Positions 21,639-35,000 of a stretch of 64,000 bases of DNA are shown here, piece after piece. The stretch spans positions 22,393,293 through 22,457,292 of the forward strand of contig NC_086357.1 in NCBI RefSeq assembly GCF_036324505.1, written 5' to 3'. The DNA comes from Eleginops maclovinus (Eukaryota > Chordata > Actinopteri > Perciformes > Eleginopidae). Under the pieces are notes generated by a model. It saw only the letters and a program-made list of their open reading frames with translations, was not told the origin of the DNA and did no database searches. Positions within the stretch are counted from its first letter, which is position 1. Each line of letters opens with the position of its first letter. Position numbers and translations under genes: made by a program.

Positions 21639-24600
21639 AACTACAATAAACCCTTTATTACAATGTTTTCCTTTATTTTCCTTTTTATGTATACAATATT
21701 CAAAAGCCAGACATTGGAAAAGGTATAATCTGTTATTAAAAATGGCACATTTATTGCTACATTACTGTTATATACAGGACAGTTCTCAACTATATATATT
21801 TATATATATATATAAAAACAAAGAGAGAGATTGAGTGAGGCACTCTGAGGACCCTGCAGGAGTCCAAAGTGTCCTCACCCCCAAGATGTCAGGCTCTGTA
21901 CCTGTGAATGTATTTTTAACATTCAAGTCATCAATAGTCTCCCCCTTTTAAATTCAACAAAGATATGACAAAAACTGTTGAAAGCAAGTGTTTTATTACT
22001 GCTTTCTTATACCAAAACAATTTCAAGCCCGTCAACTTCACATTTTCCATCATAATATTGTGATTTTCTGTTGACATCATGTGCTCCTGCAGTGGTTGGC
22101 TTGCTTTTCTGCAGATTTCAAAATGTGTCTTATGTCAAGACTCAGGTTAAGAAATAAAGTTGTCCCGAACTAATCATTTGAGTGTTTAGCTTGTAAGCTA
22201 ATGGGATGCTCACTGAATACTAACTGATATTAAGTCAGATTCCCCCCCTTGGAACAAATCGGCAATATTTAGTACAATTATTGATCTTGTAATATTAAAA
22301 ATAAAAAATAAACTTCAAATACAACTTTTTGATAGAAGTGATTAAAACTTCCCACAAAAAGTCACTGTCAAGGGCATCAAAGAGCTGGAAGAGTGAAAGG
22401 TCAAAGGTGAAAATATTTAATGGAGACTGAATATACTGAAAGTCGCTGCAGCAAAGGGCTTACACTCCGATGTACAGAAATGTTAAATGCTCCAAGTCAT
22501 AAGAGGTTCCAGCTACGACGGAAAAATAAAACTCAGTCCCTACGTTGAAATTGAAGCAACACATACACTGAAACATGTCAATGTGCATCAAAAGCAGACA
22601 ATCAGAGCCAAACGCAGCATCTATTGCACCCTGTATGTCAACTGATATAGAGAGATATAGGGCGGATAGAAAGAAAACTTGTGACCTGGACCCATGACCT
22701 TAACTAAAACAGCAGTTTGGACAATATAATCCAGTTGAATAATTAGAAAAAAAGGGAATAAAAACTAAACAAGATCTACGTAACATTTATTTATTTAACT
22801 AGATACACTGAAAGAAAATCTCTTTATACCATTTAAACTTCTTCCTGAAAATTGAAAAAAGCATTAGGAGAAGGGAGGGTGGGGGAATGAACAAGTACCT
22901 CTTTAATCTCTATGATAAATGAAATGATATGGTTCACAAAATAAAACGGTCTTAAATGAAAATACAAGTTTAGGCACTGATAAGGTATCACTCTCCCATC
23001 ATGTCATCTTAAGTCTTGATAATGAAAAGGCCACACTATTGATTTGTATAGGTCTTTTTCTTCATCTCTTTTTGTAGAAATTAAACACACAAAATGCTCT
23101 ACCTCCCATATGTGATTACATGTTGGTAAAAACCATTCACAACATCACATGACATGGGTATAACATCACAATAACACTGTTTTGTTCGCCTTTTTATCCT
23201 TTACGTTACACCCAAATACTCCTGTCTGCCTCCAGAATGAATGTGCAGGTTACTCAAAGTGATCTGCAAATAGAGAGCCACTTAGTTGGGGGCAAACATT
23301 ATAAAAATGTGAAATGAAAACTAATTTTCCCTACTGACAAAACCCAGGAACACAACTTTGACAATGAAGGTGATCCACATTTGTATGGTAGCTACATTCA
23401 AAAACCAGTTGCATAATTACTGTTGGAGACAAAATTCTTCCCACATTTTTCCTCAGTGCCTCACCGATAAAGTAAGACCACTTCAACAGGACAAACTCTG
23501 TCCACATACCCCCAAAAGGAAAGAAAAAAAAACCCTCATCTGCGTAGCTGATGATACGCCTTTCAACTAAAACTGGATTCAAGGATTAAACCAAACGCCT
23601 TTTCATTCACAATTTGTTGCCCTTTTTGCCAAACCGTTCAAATTTGAATTTATTTTTTGAACAATTCCATTTAAAATGTCAATATTTCCCCTTGTTCAGC
23701 TCATCTACAATACACTCTAAACTTCAAATTAATATTGCCATTTATGTAAAAAATCTACAATGTATAGACTAACAAAAAATATATATTTTTATATATATTT
23801 AACTTTTGAAAAATGAAACATCAGAGTAATGTATGAAGTGAATTGACACGCCACACTTCTCTAAGAAACGCGAGAACAATTGTACTCCGGAGGAAGGTGA
23901 GGGGCTTCAGTGGGAATGCTCATTTAGGGAAAGGAAGCCTCCGTTAGACAGAGGATTGTCTGCTTCAAACAACTGTACTGATGAGATCCCGGCAAAGGAA
24001 CCCAGAATTTTGTGTTTTTTACAGAACATTAATTAAAGGGGGGAGAAAACTTGAGCTGTAAAGTCTGCTGGCATTGTCAGTAAACCATTCTAAGTAAGTA
24101 AGAGCACTAAGTGGTGCTGATCACTTAGCAAGCGTCTCAAATGACTTTTTATAAAAAGATGTTCAGGGACTGAAATGCACAACAGGTGGACACTTAATTT
24201 TCAGCCTAAACTTATAACTGTGCTTTGTCTTCTTTAAGTATGCTTTAGTATATAAAGCAGTACAAAAACCTGAACCTGTGACAAGGGATAAGTGGAGTAA
24301 CACTAGAATTTGTGGTCAACGAATAGAAAGAACAGTTTTGTAGCTGACAGACTCTACCGATTGGATAATTAATAACCCTCAAGGATTATTTTTACTCCAA
24401 GGCTTATTGTGCCCCAAGGGATGAGGCGGGGCTTCAGTCTGAGACTTTCTCTACGTCAGAGTTTTCGTCTTTTTTAAGCTGCTTTTGAACTGTCAAGACA
24501 TTGACCTTTCCATTTCCTTCCCCCCAAACATTTGCTGATAAGATCAAGGAAAAGTCACTGAATTTAGACAATTCAACTTCAACTATGGGCTTGGTTACAT

Positions 24601-25151
24601 AACATATGTAAGACTGTACCATCACGCTGGGAATGACATACATTAAAAATAATTGCTCATACACTTAAGCAATCCCTCACAATAAATGTTCCTCAGATGT
24701 AAAGCAATTTGCTTAAATGTCAAATAGAAAACATGTAACAATTAGGCACAAATCCTCGATTCAATTTGTGTTTGTTTAGGTCTCCGCTCTCTCTCACAAG
24801 AGCACCTCTCGGCAGTGTGTCAAGTCCCAATTTGTGGCAGGACAAAAAGTTCTCTGGTGTTCCATCATCTTGTGGAAACCAAGAAGAAGATTTTTTTTAC
24901 ATGTATAAAACAAAGCAAAAACTAAAAAAAGTTCTTCACATTTGAGCTTGTAGTCATGGTTGGGAGTGCGACAAACAGGCTGTGTCAGTTTTGGCAGTAT
25001 GCATGTGTGTACGAGTGTGTGAATGTGCATCTTGAAACTTGAACGGACAATACACAGACATGTCCACATATACACACACACACTGAGAATAATGGGTGGA
25101 AGAAATCTGTTAAGGCCACATCCTCTGACAGCCAGGGAAACACCACCGGAT
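21639..25151 (-). other. tcf3: tcf3 3' UTR terminal exon (about 3.5 kb)
   Basis: A textbook acceptor (TCTTTCCTTTCCACAG) ends at 25152. The tcf3 stop exon ends in a CAG/GTAGGC donor at 26015, six bases after the stop codon. From 25151 down to the poly(A) signals there is no believable coding sequence; the longest frames (83-95 codons) have no recognisable domain. The stretch is AU-rich with several ATTTA-like words. Confidence 0.6.
21654..21677 (-). terminator. tcf3: Two poly(A) signals of tcf3
   Basis: AATAAA occurs on the minus strand at 21659-21654 and 21677-21672, at the far end of the long UTR exon. Confidence 0.5.
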
Positions 25152-26020
25152 CTGTGGAAAGGAAAGACATAGTGTTGTAGTTTTCCTCTACCATAAAGAC
25201 ATCGAGAACAAGGGTTATCCTATTTAGAGTTATGATCCTTAAGATTTTCCCTGGGATAAAACCCCACTTTTGAAAGCATTGTAGCTCAAGGTAAGTACAT
25301 TTTCAATTGTCAGTTTTCAAAGTTTGTGGCAGTCTGCCTTACAATGCTGTATTCAAGTAGCACTTTACACACTAGGGATTCAAGACAAAAGACTACTAAA
25401 ACGATTTACTCCTACATTTAAATCCAACTAGTGGAACACGGATTGGTTTTAATGTGAAGCAGTCAGTTAGTGTTCAGAACAACAGAAATATGAAGTCCTT
25501 TTTAGCATTGTGGGACACAACACTTCAACTCTTTATCAAGGTACTAACTTGTTGCTGCAGCTGTGCGGATAACTACATATGAAAATGAGCATCATTAAAT
25601 GACATCGAGACGGCTCATGGCATGATTAAAAAAGGAACAATTATTGGTGATCTTTTTTTATTAAACAATGTTTGTTTAGCTACTCTAGAAGTTTTTTGTA
25701 AAAATCAGCTGTTCATGGCACAGGAATTAGGCTGGCTGTGTCAGTGGCTTATTTAAAGTACCTGGCCAGAAACCTTGTCCCACAGCTTTATCTGATTTAA
25801 TTTGCCTCTTTCCAAATTTTAGTCATTTAAAAAAACAACGTTCTAGTTAGTTTAGTATTTCTATATTTTAGTTTTGATGTATGTGGTCTTACTTTTATGG
25901 AATCGCACTTGTTCCTACCAGTAACTTTGTTGCCAAATCAATCAGGACTGAACTCTTAAGAATTCTAACTTTATGGAACTGTGGGTAATAGGAGCCTATA
26001 TGTTCATGGCCTACCTGGTG

Positions 26021-29000
26021 TTACATGTGGCCCACTGGGTTGTGGCCGTCTCCTCCCATACTAGGATGGCCTCCTGAGAGCTGCATGGCTGCCTCCCCGA
26101 CCCCGGACACCTTCTCCTCCTCACGGCGTTTTAAACACGCTGCCTTGGGGTTCAGGTTACGCTCTGACAGAGGAAGGGGAAACAGAAACAGGCCTTCAGT
26201 ATAACAGAATAACTGTGTATATAACAGAAGTAAACATGCCGTGCTTCCCATCCTCGATGCGCAGCCTGCAGACTGACCTCTGACTTGCTGTTCTAAATTG
26301 AGGATGACGTTGACAGCTTGGTGCAGTATGAGGAGTTTGGTCTGAGGTTTGTCATGGCTTAGGTGTAACTGGCACATCCTCCCAAGCTCCTTAAATGCCT
26401 CGTTGATGTCCCGTACTCTGAGGCGCTCGCGGGCGTTGTTGGCAACTCGCCGCTCCTTCTCACGCTCTATCTTCACCTCAGGGGGAAGGTCCTCATCATC
26501 CTCCTCGTCCATACTACTCATAAAACCAAATGCACAAAACATTTTTTAAAATCATCTTAACCTCAAGTGTTCATGTGACCTGATGGCGAACATTCTGCTA
26601 CTTCAAGTTTAGCATCAATAGCATGGACAGTACATCCACAGTTTTGCACTGCATGCATAGACAGAACTGGAAATCGATAATTTGATCAAAAATATCCATC
26701 CTACAAATGTTGGATGAGTGCATGGAAGTATGCTGTGATGCATTGTGCTTACAAACTGTGTATTTTAGGAAGGAATGAGCACCTTTTTGATCCTCAAACA
26801 AAAATGGTTCTCTCTTAAGGTTTCTGTTCCGTTAGCGGTAAATGGTTTTTTTCACTTTTGACATAACCTCATCGCTCCTTTGCATCATTAAAACATATTG
26901 AAGGTCAGTGATGGATAACAAAGTTTGACAATAGCTTCATGAACATGTGCTTCAATTGACGTTTGGCAAGAGCCCACAAAGCACAACAACTTGCCCCTCT
27001 TTCGGTAAAACTTACTCATCTTTCGGGTCTGTAAGGCTAGAGAGCATCTGGAGGGTCAACGCCTCCTTTCTGAAAACGTGAAATGAAGGGAGGGGGGTTT
27101 CAACATTATTAAATACCTAACATGGTCTGGGCATACAGTGGGGCGCACAGCACAGAGGAGACGACTGAGATTAATTACATTGTCTGAATCATTTAACAGC
27201 TGACATGTGGAACCTTGCAGATTTTGTCAATATCAAACGGGTTCCTTCATATTTTCATCAATCTCCACCTTTCGGGGATACATTTTTTTTGTCATGCTGT
27301 TAAATTCAAATGCTGTTTTATTAAAGGCTTTGGTCTACACACACATCCACAATATAAACAGTAAGGTCGTCCTTACCGTCGATTGCGGGCTGCCTTGGAT
27401 TCCTTCTTTTCGTCGTCGGATTTGTCTGCAACAGATGAGTTTTCATCATCCTCTTTATCTTCTCTTTTGATGTCTGAGCTGCTGGAGGAGTGCGTGGAGC
27501 GGGCCAAACCACCAGGGAGACCTAGGGACAAACGCATGGATATTAGGATGGTTACAAACCTCTCCTGAGAGGGAATATACAACAAGAGAAGAGCTTAGAA
27601 AGCTTAACAGAGATCACAGAAGAATTCTCAAATGTAGGCACACTAGCATTTCCACAAAACCAAAAGTTTGATTTAAACACCCAATAGACAATCATTATGA
27701 CTAAATTAAAGACGTTGTGCCTTGTCACTGAAACTCTACTGGAAGTAACAATATCTAGTGGGACTTACCAGTGAAGCCTTCTGGTTGGCCGCCGGGCGGT
27801 GTGGGTCCTGATGCGTGATGGCCGTGCAGAAGAGTGCTGCTGGGAGGAAGGCCTGTGGGCTCGTCTTGTTTCCCTCCCTGCTGATGAAGGTGGAGAACCA
27901 TGAGGTGAAACTCACAAATACAGACATATCACAACTTCACTGCTGGGAAACAGACTGCAACAGTACACCAAAACAAAATGTGTTAGTGTAACTTTTAGAC
28001 AAAGTAGAGACAGAACATCTACAGGGGAAGATAGACAGTTACAGTTTCAAATATTCACTTTAGATGTAGCCAATAAAAAGGGTATAATTGTTGATGTTGA
28101 CATCTGTGTACCAAAGTAAATTTAACCCATTAAATTACTCTAGCATGCAATGTTTTATTTGGCCAGTAGATGGCACAAATGGTCCCATGTTGGACTTTTC
28201 TTCCTCATGAAAAGTAACCTCTATGTAGCGCCAATTTGGTGTTTTTCTCCCAATCATTAAAAAAAACAAGTTCCTTCAGAGGCAATTTATTGTGCGAAAC
28301 ATTAAATCAAGCTACGCTGTCAGTTAACAAATCATGCATTGCACATATTAAGTTCAGAGGTAAATAAATAGTTCGGTTTGCTTCATTCACTGTTAATGGT
28401 CCCAGTTCTCTTCCAAACACATACAAATGAAACAGTTTTAGCAGAGCAGGTGACTCACCATAGCAGGATGTCTGTTGCTGAGGGCAAGGCTAGCATTGGG
28501 GAAAGCTGGAGAGAGGCCCCCGAGGCCGTTGTGTACCGAGGACAGCAGGCTGTGAATGTCTGGGGCGCCCTCTAAGCCCTGGCCCACAGCGTGGCTGCGC
28601 AGAACATGGATGGCCTCCTCCAAACGATCCTCCAATTTACTTTGCTATATAAAACACAGCAATGCATTTACAAAGTTTGACAAAATATAACAGCTCCATC
28701 AATGCATGGTGTGTCTTTGAGAAATAACCTCAAAATGACCTGTGCACTTTACTCAAATAGGAACTCAAAAGGCAATAAGTACATTATAGCAACTTCTTTT
28801 ATAACTTTGATGTGACAGAAATGTTTTCACTTACCAGTGTGTGTGTTTGTGCTTCATAGTTGGGTGTGGTTGGTCTTTGCCACTGAGACTGAGCTCCTGC
28901 AGGGAGAAATATTGGGAAAGTGTTCATTCCTAACCCAACCTAACAGCAGATGGAGCTGCAGACACATTTCTGTACTGAAGAACACTAAACATGCAGAGGA

Positions 29001-32000
29001 TCATTTTTTCTCCAAGAATTTTAACGGATTCATTTTTTGTGTGCGCCAAAAACAAGGTTGCAATCAAACTGAAGTTAAATCAATTCGACTGATGCAGGTA
29101 TTCTGTGGCTGAAATTGAAATATTATCCCAATTTACGGTTGCATGAATGAGAATAAAGCGCAGGGTGAAACCACCTGAACTCAGTTTACCAACCTTCTGA
29201 TTGACAACATTTACTCAGCTTTTAGGTTGATATGAATCTTACATCAAAACAAGATAGTGCCTAGATGATGATGGTGTAATAAAGTCAGTCTTTTAAAAGA
29301 CTAAATCATGTTTTACGAAAATGCTAATTTCTTCATATTGTGTTTAAAACCACACGTTGCAGGTTTATAGGACAATAAATGCATCCAAGTGCCTCAACAT
29401 AACATGATGAAATCTAAAAAATGTTGATCACAAACAAAACAGTAAAATTATTAGTTTTTTTATGATTTAAAATGTGAGAATCCAACTGTACCTGCAATAG
29501 CCTGAGGAGATCCAGGAGTAGACGGAGCTGAGGGGAAGTTATTACTGTTGTGGTCCGACGGGTAAATCTGAAAGAATTAATAACCAGAACATTATGAAAC
29601 AAAACATATCATTGATTTCCTCTGCAATTAAATCAAACAGTGATGTAGTTATGGGCAATGTGTAACCACAACTGATATTGCTACACAATAAAATGTCTTA
29701 ATGCCCGTTCATAAAATGAGAAGGAGAAAAACGGGGGGATTTTTATCCAATAATCATTTTTATAGAACAAATTCTACTCTGTTGGCATTTGTATTTTTAT
29801 TCCCTCCCGAATAAATGGATTAAAGAATTACGCATTACATTTCCACAGTTAAACAATGCATCACATTTATAAATTCAACAATATCTTTATTAAATTATCC
29901 CTTTCAATAACAAGATCTTGAATTAAACTGTTCTGTTCTTATTTGAATGTCTCTGCAATATATTAACCAATGGACATGTTTTAAATGAACAACCAAAATA
30001 AAGCCGACCCACTGAAGGGAGGTATTTGTCAGCGTCACCCTTCTTCGTAAAATATACGCTTGTTTCTTTAGTCACACAAATTGCCCGACTTCACATATTT
30101 TTCACTTCAGAGAAAATAAAACAAAATCACTCTAATTGTTTCATTGCCCAGCACTAATTTAAAAAAAAATACAATAACAAACGGAAAATAACTCACTGAG
30201 GCAAGAGCCTTCCCAATTTCGTCTCCTGAACTGCCAGCTGTGGTGCCTCGGTTGGCTGCGGAGACAAAATAAATAATGTTAGTCGGATGACCCATTAATT
30301 AGTTTTTGAGAAAAGACAAAAAAAACAAATGACCATGGTGCAGATGCTACCAACGTACTTGTGTGGAAAAACCTCATTTGAAAAAGTTTTGTTTCTTTAC
30401 CCATGATGCCTTCCCCGTTGATGGTGGGTGTGTGGTTGTAGGTGGTGGGGGCCGAGTGGAAGCCGTTGACTTCGCTGCCGTGAAGAGGATAGTTCTGTGG
30501 GGACAGAGGCAGGGGTTGACGCTTCTGGAAAGAAGATACAAGTAGCTTCATAAGGCACAGACCCCTCACAGGAAAACATACAATTGAGACATCATGCAAG
30601 AACATTAAGATGTAATTATTCAACCTTAAAGATAATTTAAAATCATGCATCTCATCTGATAGCAATTTTTATTCATGAAAAGGAAACACTATTGTAGAAA
30701 ATGTAACATCTTGGCCTACAATGACCACATACACCCCTATTTGTTGGCAGATATAAAGCATTATACATTTAAAAAACGCATTGATTGAGTCTATTCGTAC
30801 ACACCATCCTGTCCTGTGGGTTGATTGCAGAGAATGATCCTGGCTGTCCGATGTGAGGAGAGTTACTCAGCATGGCAGAGTAGCCAGAAGACGACCAGGG
30901 GTCTTCTAAAAAAACAAAACAGACAAAATTGCAAATTTGAAAACACTTTCGGAAATACGATCACAAAACCAATTGATATTCTATGAAAGGTTACCTTGCA
31001 TATAGAAAGAGCCGGGGTACACGGCTCCAGGCTTAGCACCGGGATATCCTCCATTGTCTCTTGCATACTCATCACCAGATGTGGAAGCATACACCTAAAC
31101 AAACAGTGATCAGTTAGTGGGATTTCTCAAAAAATAACCAAATTTACTCAAACGTGGATGTTTGATGATGGATCTTTTTAAAGATAGTGTTCTTAATGTG
31201 TAGCCCTAGGGATTGTTCGCTTACTAAATTCTCTGAAACATATGTATTTATTTGATTTTGACATATTTTACTTCATCTGCATTACTTGCACATAGGTCTT
31301 GCAGGAAAATCTTGCACTATTTCATTGTTTAATGTCTTATATATATCTATGTTGCATTGTTGGAGGAGCCGGAGATAATAAATCCTGTGAGTCTTGAATG
31401 TGTAAAAGACAAGGTAGTAAGAAATTGATCCACCCCATCCCAAAACATGTAATCCCACTAGCTTCAAGTGGCCACAAGATGGCAAGAGGGAGATTGCCGG
31501 CGGTGGAGGCAGGCCGGCTTCTCGCCCGTGGAGGAGAACGCAGCGGCCATGCCATGCTGGGCACAGCGACGGCTTGAATCCCAGAGCACAGTGAGCACTT
31601 CCTCTAGCTCCCAGGACCCCAGTGACATCGCCCTGCCTAGCCTGCAGCCCCTCCCTGTAACACACTCAGTATCAGCTCGCACACATACCATGCATTCAGT
31701 ACACACACACACACACACATACACACACATTCCCCTAAAACTAGCACTATCACATTCTATATGGCATGAGCGGTGGAACGGATGCCAGAAAACATGAAGA
31801 TGGACAGCTCTGACATTTTATATAAGCGCCATAAAGACTCCAATCACACTCCCTTTGTAAATATTGCCAACGAAAATGGATGCTGGGCCTTAAGTGACAC
31901 ACACTCCAGAGCAACATACTGAAGACGGACATGAGAAGCCCTCAGTTTCCCCAACGCCATCAGCCACCACTCAGTCCGTCTTTTCCTCTCCTCCTCTGTA

Positions 32001-35000
32001 GTGCATGGCACATGGCACATGGAGGAAGAGAGGAAGAGAATGGAGGCTATGCTGCAAAGAATGCTAATCCAGAGAAGGGATTTTTTCTGTAATTTGATTT
32101 AACAGGGAGAAGTGGAAAGGGAATGGAGAGATGCACTTCTAATTACAGAGCCATCTGCCTGTTCCTGGACCACATCCAACTCCACAGGCAGCTGGGCTGA
32201 GGAGAGGGAGCGAAGAGAGGGAGAGAGATGGGGGCTGGGATCCAGTCAGCGAGAGAGAGAGAGAGAGAGAGGAAGAGAGGGAGATTGCAGTGGATAGGGG
32301 GTGGCAAAGGGGCAAGGGGGAGGAATGAGGGGAAAAAATGAAGGCCCTGATGATTTATGAAATGGTTAGAGAGATAAGGGGCGTTGAGGGGGGACAGGAG
32401 AAGGTAATCTAAATGACTTAAACAAAGCTTGATATGGCCAGGGGAGTGTGAAGGAAGCAGGGGATTTAAAATGATCACGGTTAATTCAGGGGAAAACATG
32501 ATGGAGATGGCTTCATTTAACAATAGGCTTTGAGTTGTTCTTTCATAGGGAACAATGTCGAGTGAATCCTGCTGCTCTAGATGGGAACAGAGAACCACAC
32601 AATGACTGGTGCTGCTGGATAATTGTATCCTCAGGAAGAAAGGGGATTGCTAGGGTAAAATCCTCAACTAATAGGGGTTTAATGTAATTCAGGTTATGAC
32701 CGTGTAAAGGTCTCTACACCAGAACAACATTGGTTGTGGGAAGGGGCGGGGAGAAGCTGAAGATTAACATCAACCTAACCTCAAAACCGCTTTATTTAAC
32801 CGGGATGGTTTTTGTGATTAGTCTAGTGGACAACTAGGGGGCAGGAGAGAAGTTCCTCCATGGTTTTGGTTGTTGCAGATAAGAGGTGGTGTTGGTTCGT
32901 GGTTAAAGGGAGGGTTTTGTGTCTGTCTATTAGTGGGTACAGAAGTCAGGGTGCTTCAGATGATAGCCCATTTTCTGATTTACAGCAACATGATTTAAGT
33001 AATAAAAGTAGATGAAGAGAAGAAAGAGTGTGTCTATAGGGTGGTGGAGAGGAGCAGGAAGGGAGGGAGTGTGGGAGGGACGAAAGACCACAGGATCATC
33101 ACTGGCAGTCATTAATCTGGGCTCAGACACGGGGCTAAGAGGCCTCGCAAGCACCGCGCCTCACAACTGGGTCACTCACAGGGGGAGGCCCACCCAGGCC
33201 ATCATGTGGTGAAGCGCAGGCAGAGGGCTGGGTGAGGTGGGGGAGGGGGGTTCACACACACACACACACAGACATGTCATCATTCGCACTAAAACCACGA
33301 GTGGCCGTCGTTCACACTGCAGGAAATGACTGAGGTTCAGACGGGGAAAAAGAGGGAGCCCTCGGCCAGACAGCGTTCACACTTGATCTCTGTGGTGCAG
33401 TCACCGCGGCAAAGTGTGTGTAGACGTTGAGGTTTCAGCAGCCACTTCAACACGACAACACCCACAGGTGCAGGATAGCACGATGTCTTTTTAAAAACAA
33501 AAAATAAGACTTCTTTGATGGATCTAGAAAAGAGCTAAGCAGCAGCTTCCCCAGATCCCTCTTGGATCCATCTCCTTAATGACCAATGGTCGATTTGACA
33601 TGAAAATATCAAAATGTTGAATCTGTTGCAGCTTCATCTCAAACTAAGATGAACTCTGAATGCAACACTGTTAACGCTTCACCTCTTTTCCTGCCAGATT
33701 ACACATTCATGGCTCCCTGATTTGGACCTAGTCAGCCATAAAGCTCCTTTGAATTCCCTTCATCCATGCGTTGAAAAACATCAGTATAGGCATGAGTCAA
33801 TTTTCATTTATACCTTTGAAAGTAAATACTGCACTCATTTTGGAAAAGGCCAAGACAGCGTTAACGTGCAGGTGACATTTCACTTATTTAAGAACCTCTT
33901 TAAATCTTTTTCTCCTCTGCTTGTGTAATTCCTTAAAGAGACCCTATTAAGCTTCCTGGAGTTTTCCCTTTCTTGTAGTGTGCTATATAGGTTTTAGTAC
34001 ATGTAAATGGTGTGCAAAGGCAAAAATATTAAAGTTCTGACTGAAAAGCCTCCATTGGACTCATTTGTTTAGTTCTGTAACATAATGACATCACTGTGCA
34101 ACACTTGCACTTCTATTGGCTAGATCTCCAATACAGTGTACATGATAGGCTTAGGGGCGGGACATCTCTAAGCTGTTGACCAATCACAACAGAAACGGCC
34201 AGCAGTGTGAACATAATAATATACATAAACTATTTGAACATTAAAGCATGTAAAAGTGACACAAAATACAAATATGAACCTTAAAATTAGCAGAATAGGG
34301 CCCCTTTCAAGACACTCTGCTAAAACACAGATGCCATAAGTGAGTAGACGCAAAGTTTCCAGATCGCCTTTGAGGCTCTTGTCATCTGAGAACTACAGGA
34401 GCAAGAGGACTGGCTGACAGAACTTTTTGTCTCATGGCAGTATTTCAGATTGATGATGCAGTGCAGCTTAAGCAGCGAGATTGGGTTTCTACAGAAGGTT
34501 CCTTTAAACTTAAAATATCATATTCACCAGCACAGCATTTGTTGGTTGCATGGGCATAAAGACCTTTCATGTATCTGCAGGGTAAAATATTAAGAGGAGC
34601 TATGTGGTATGGAGCAAATGGCCTCTGAATCATCTATGATGTTCAGCAGCAGTGGGATCTAAAAATGGGAATGATGTGGGCAACTGCTGCCTGATTCAAG
34701 TCTTTGTCAAGTCACTTGGAACCTACAGCACGATTCATTCAGAATATATTCAAACATGTCCCAGTGACTTGTGTTTCCAGCTATGTGTGGTCGCCATCAT
34801 CCACACATCAGCTGCTGGGAATTCTGGGCCCTCTGACAAAATGTGACACTTGGTGCAGTAAATGAATGCGCTATATGTTACTGTGTCGCGCTCATACACA
34901 GCACTGGGATTCGTAAGCCCCGCTTAATCAAATCTCCCTTTCAAAATAAGACCAAATATATGGGGCTTAACATTCTTATTTATAAAGAAGCAAACAGGTA

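Noticed and set aside
24434..25081. Short minus-strand frames in the tcf3 3' UTR
   Set aside because: No domain and within a spliced UTR exon. Non-coding.
31337..31665. Minus-strand frames in a GC-rich intronic patch, possible tcf3 exon
   Set aside because: No conserved E-protein sequence, and the exons on both sides already join in frame.
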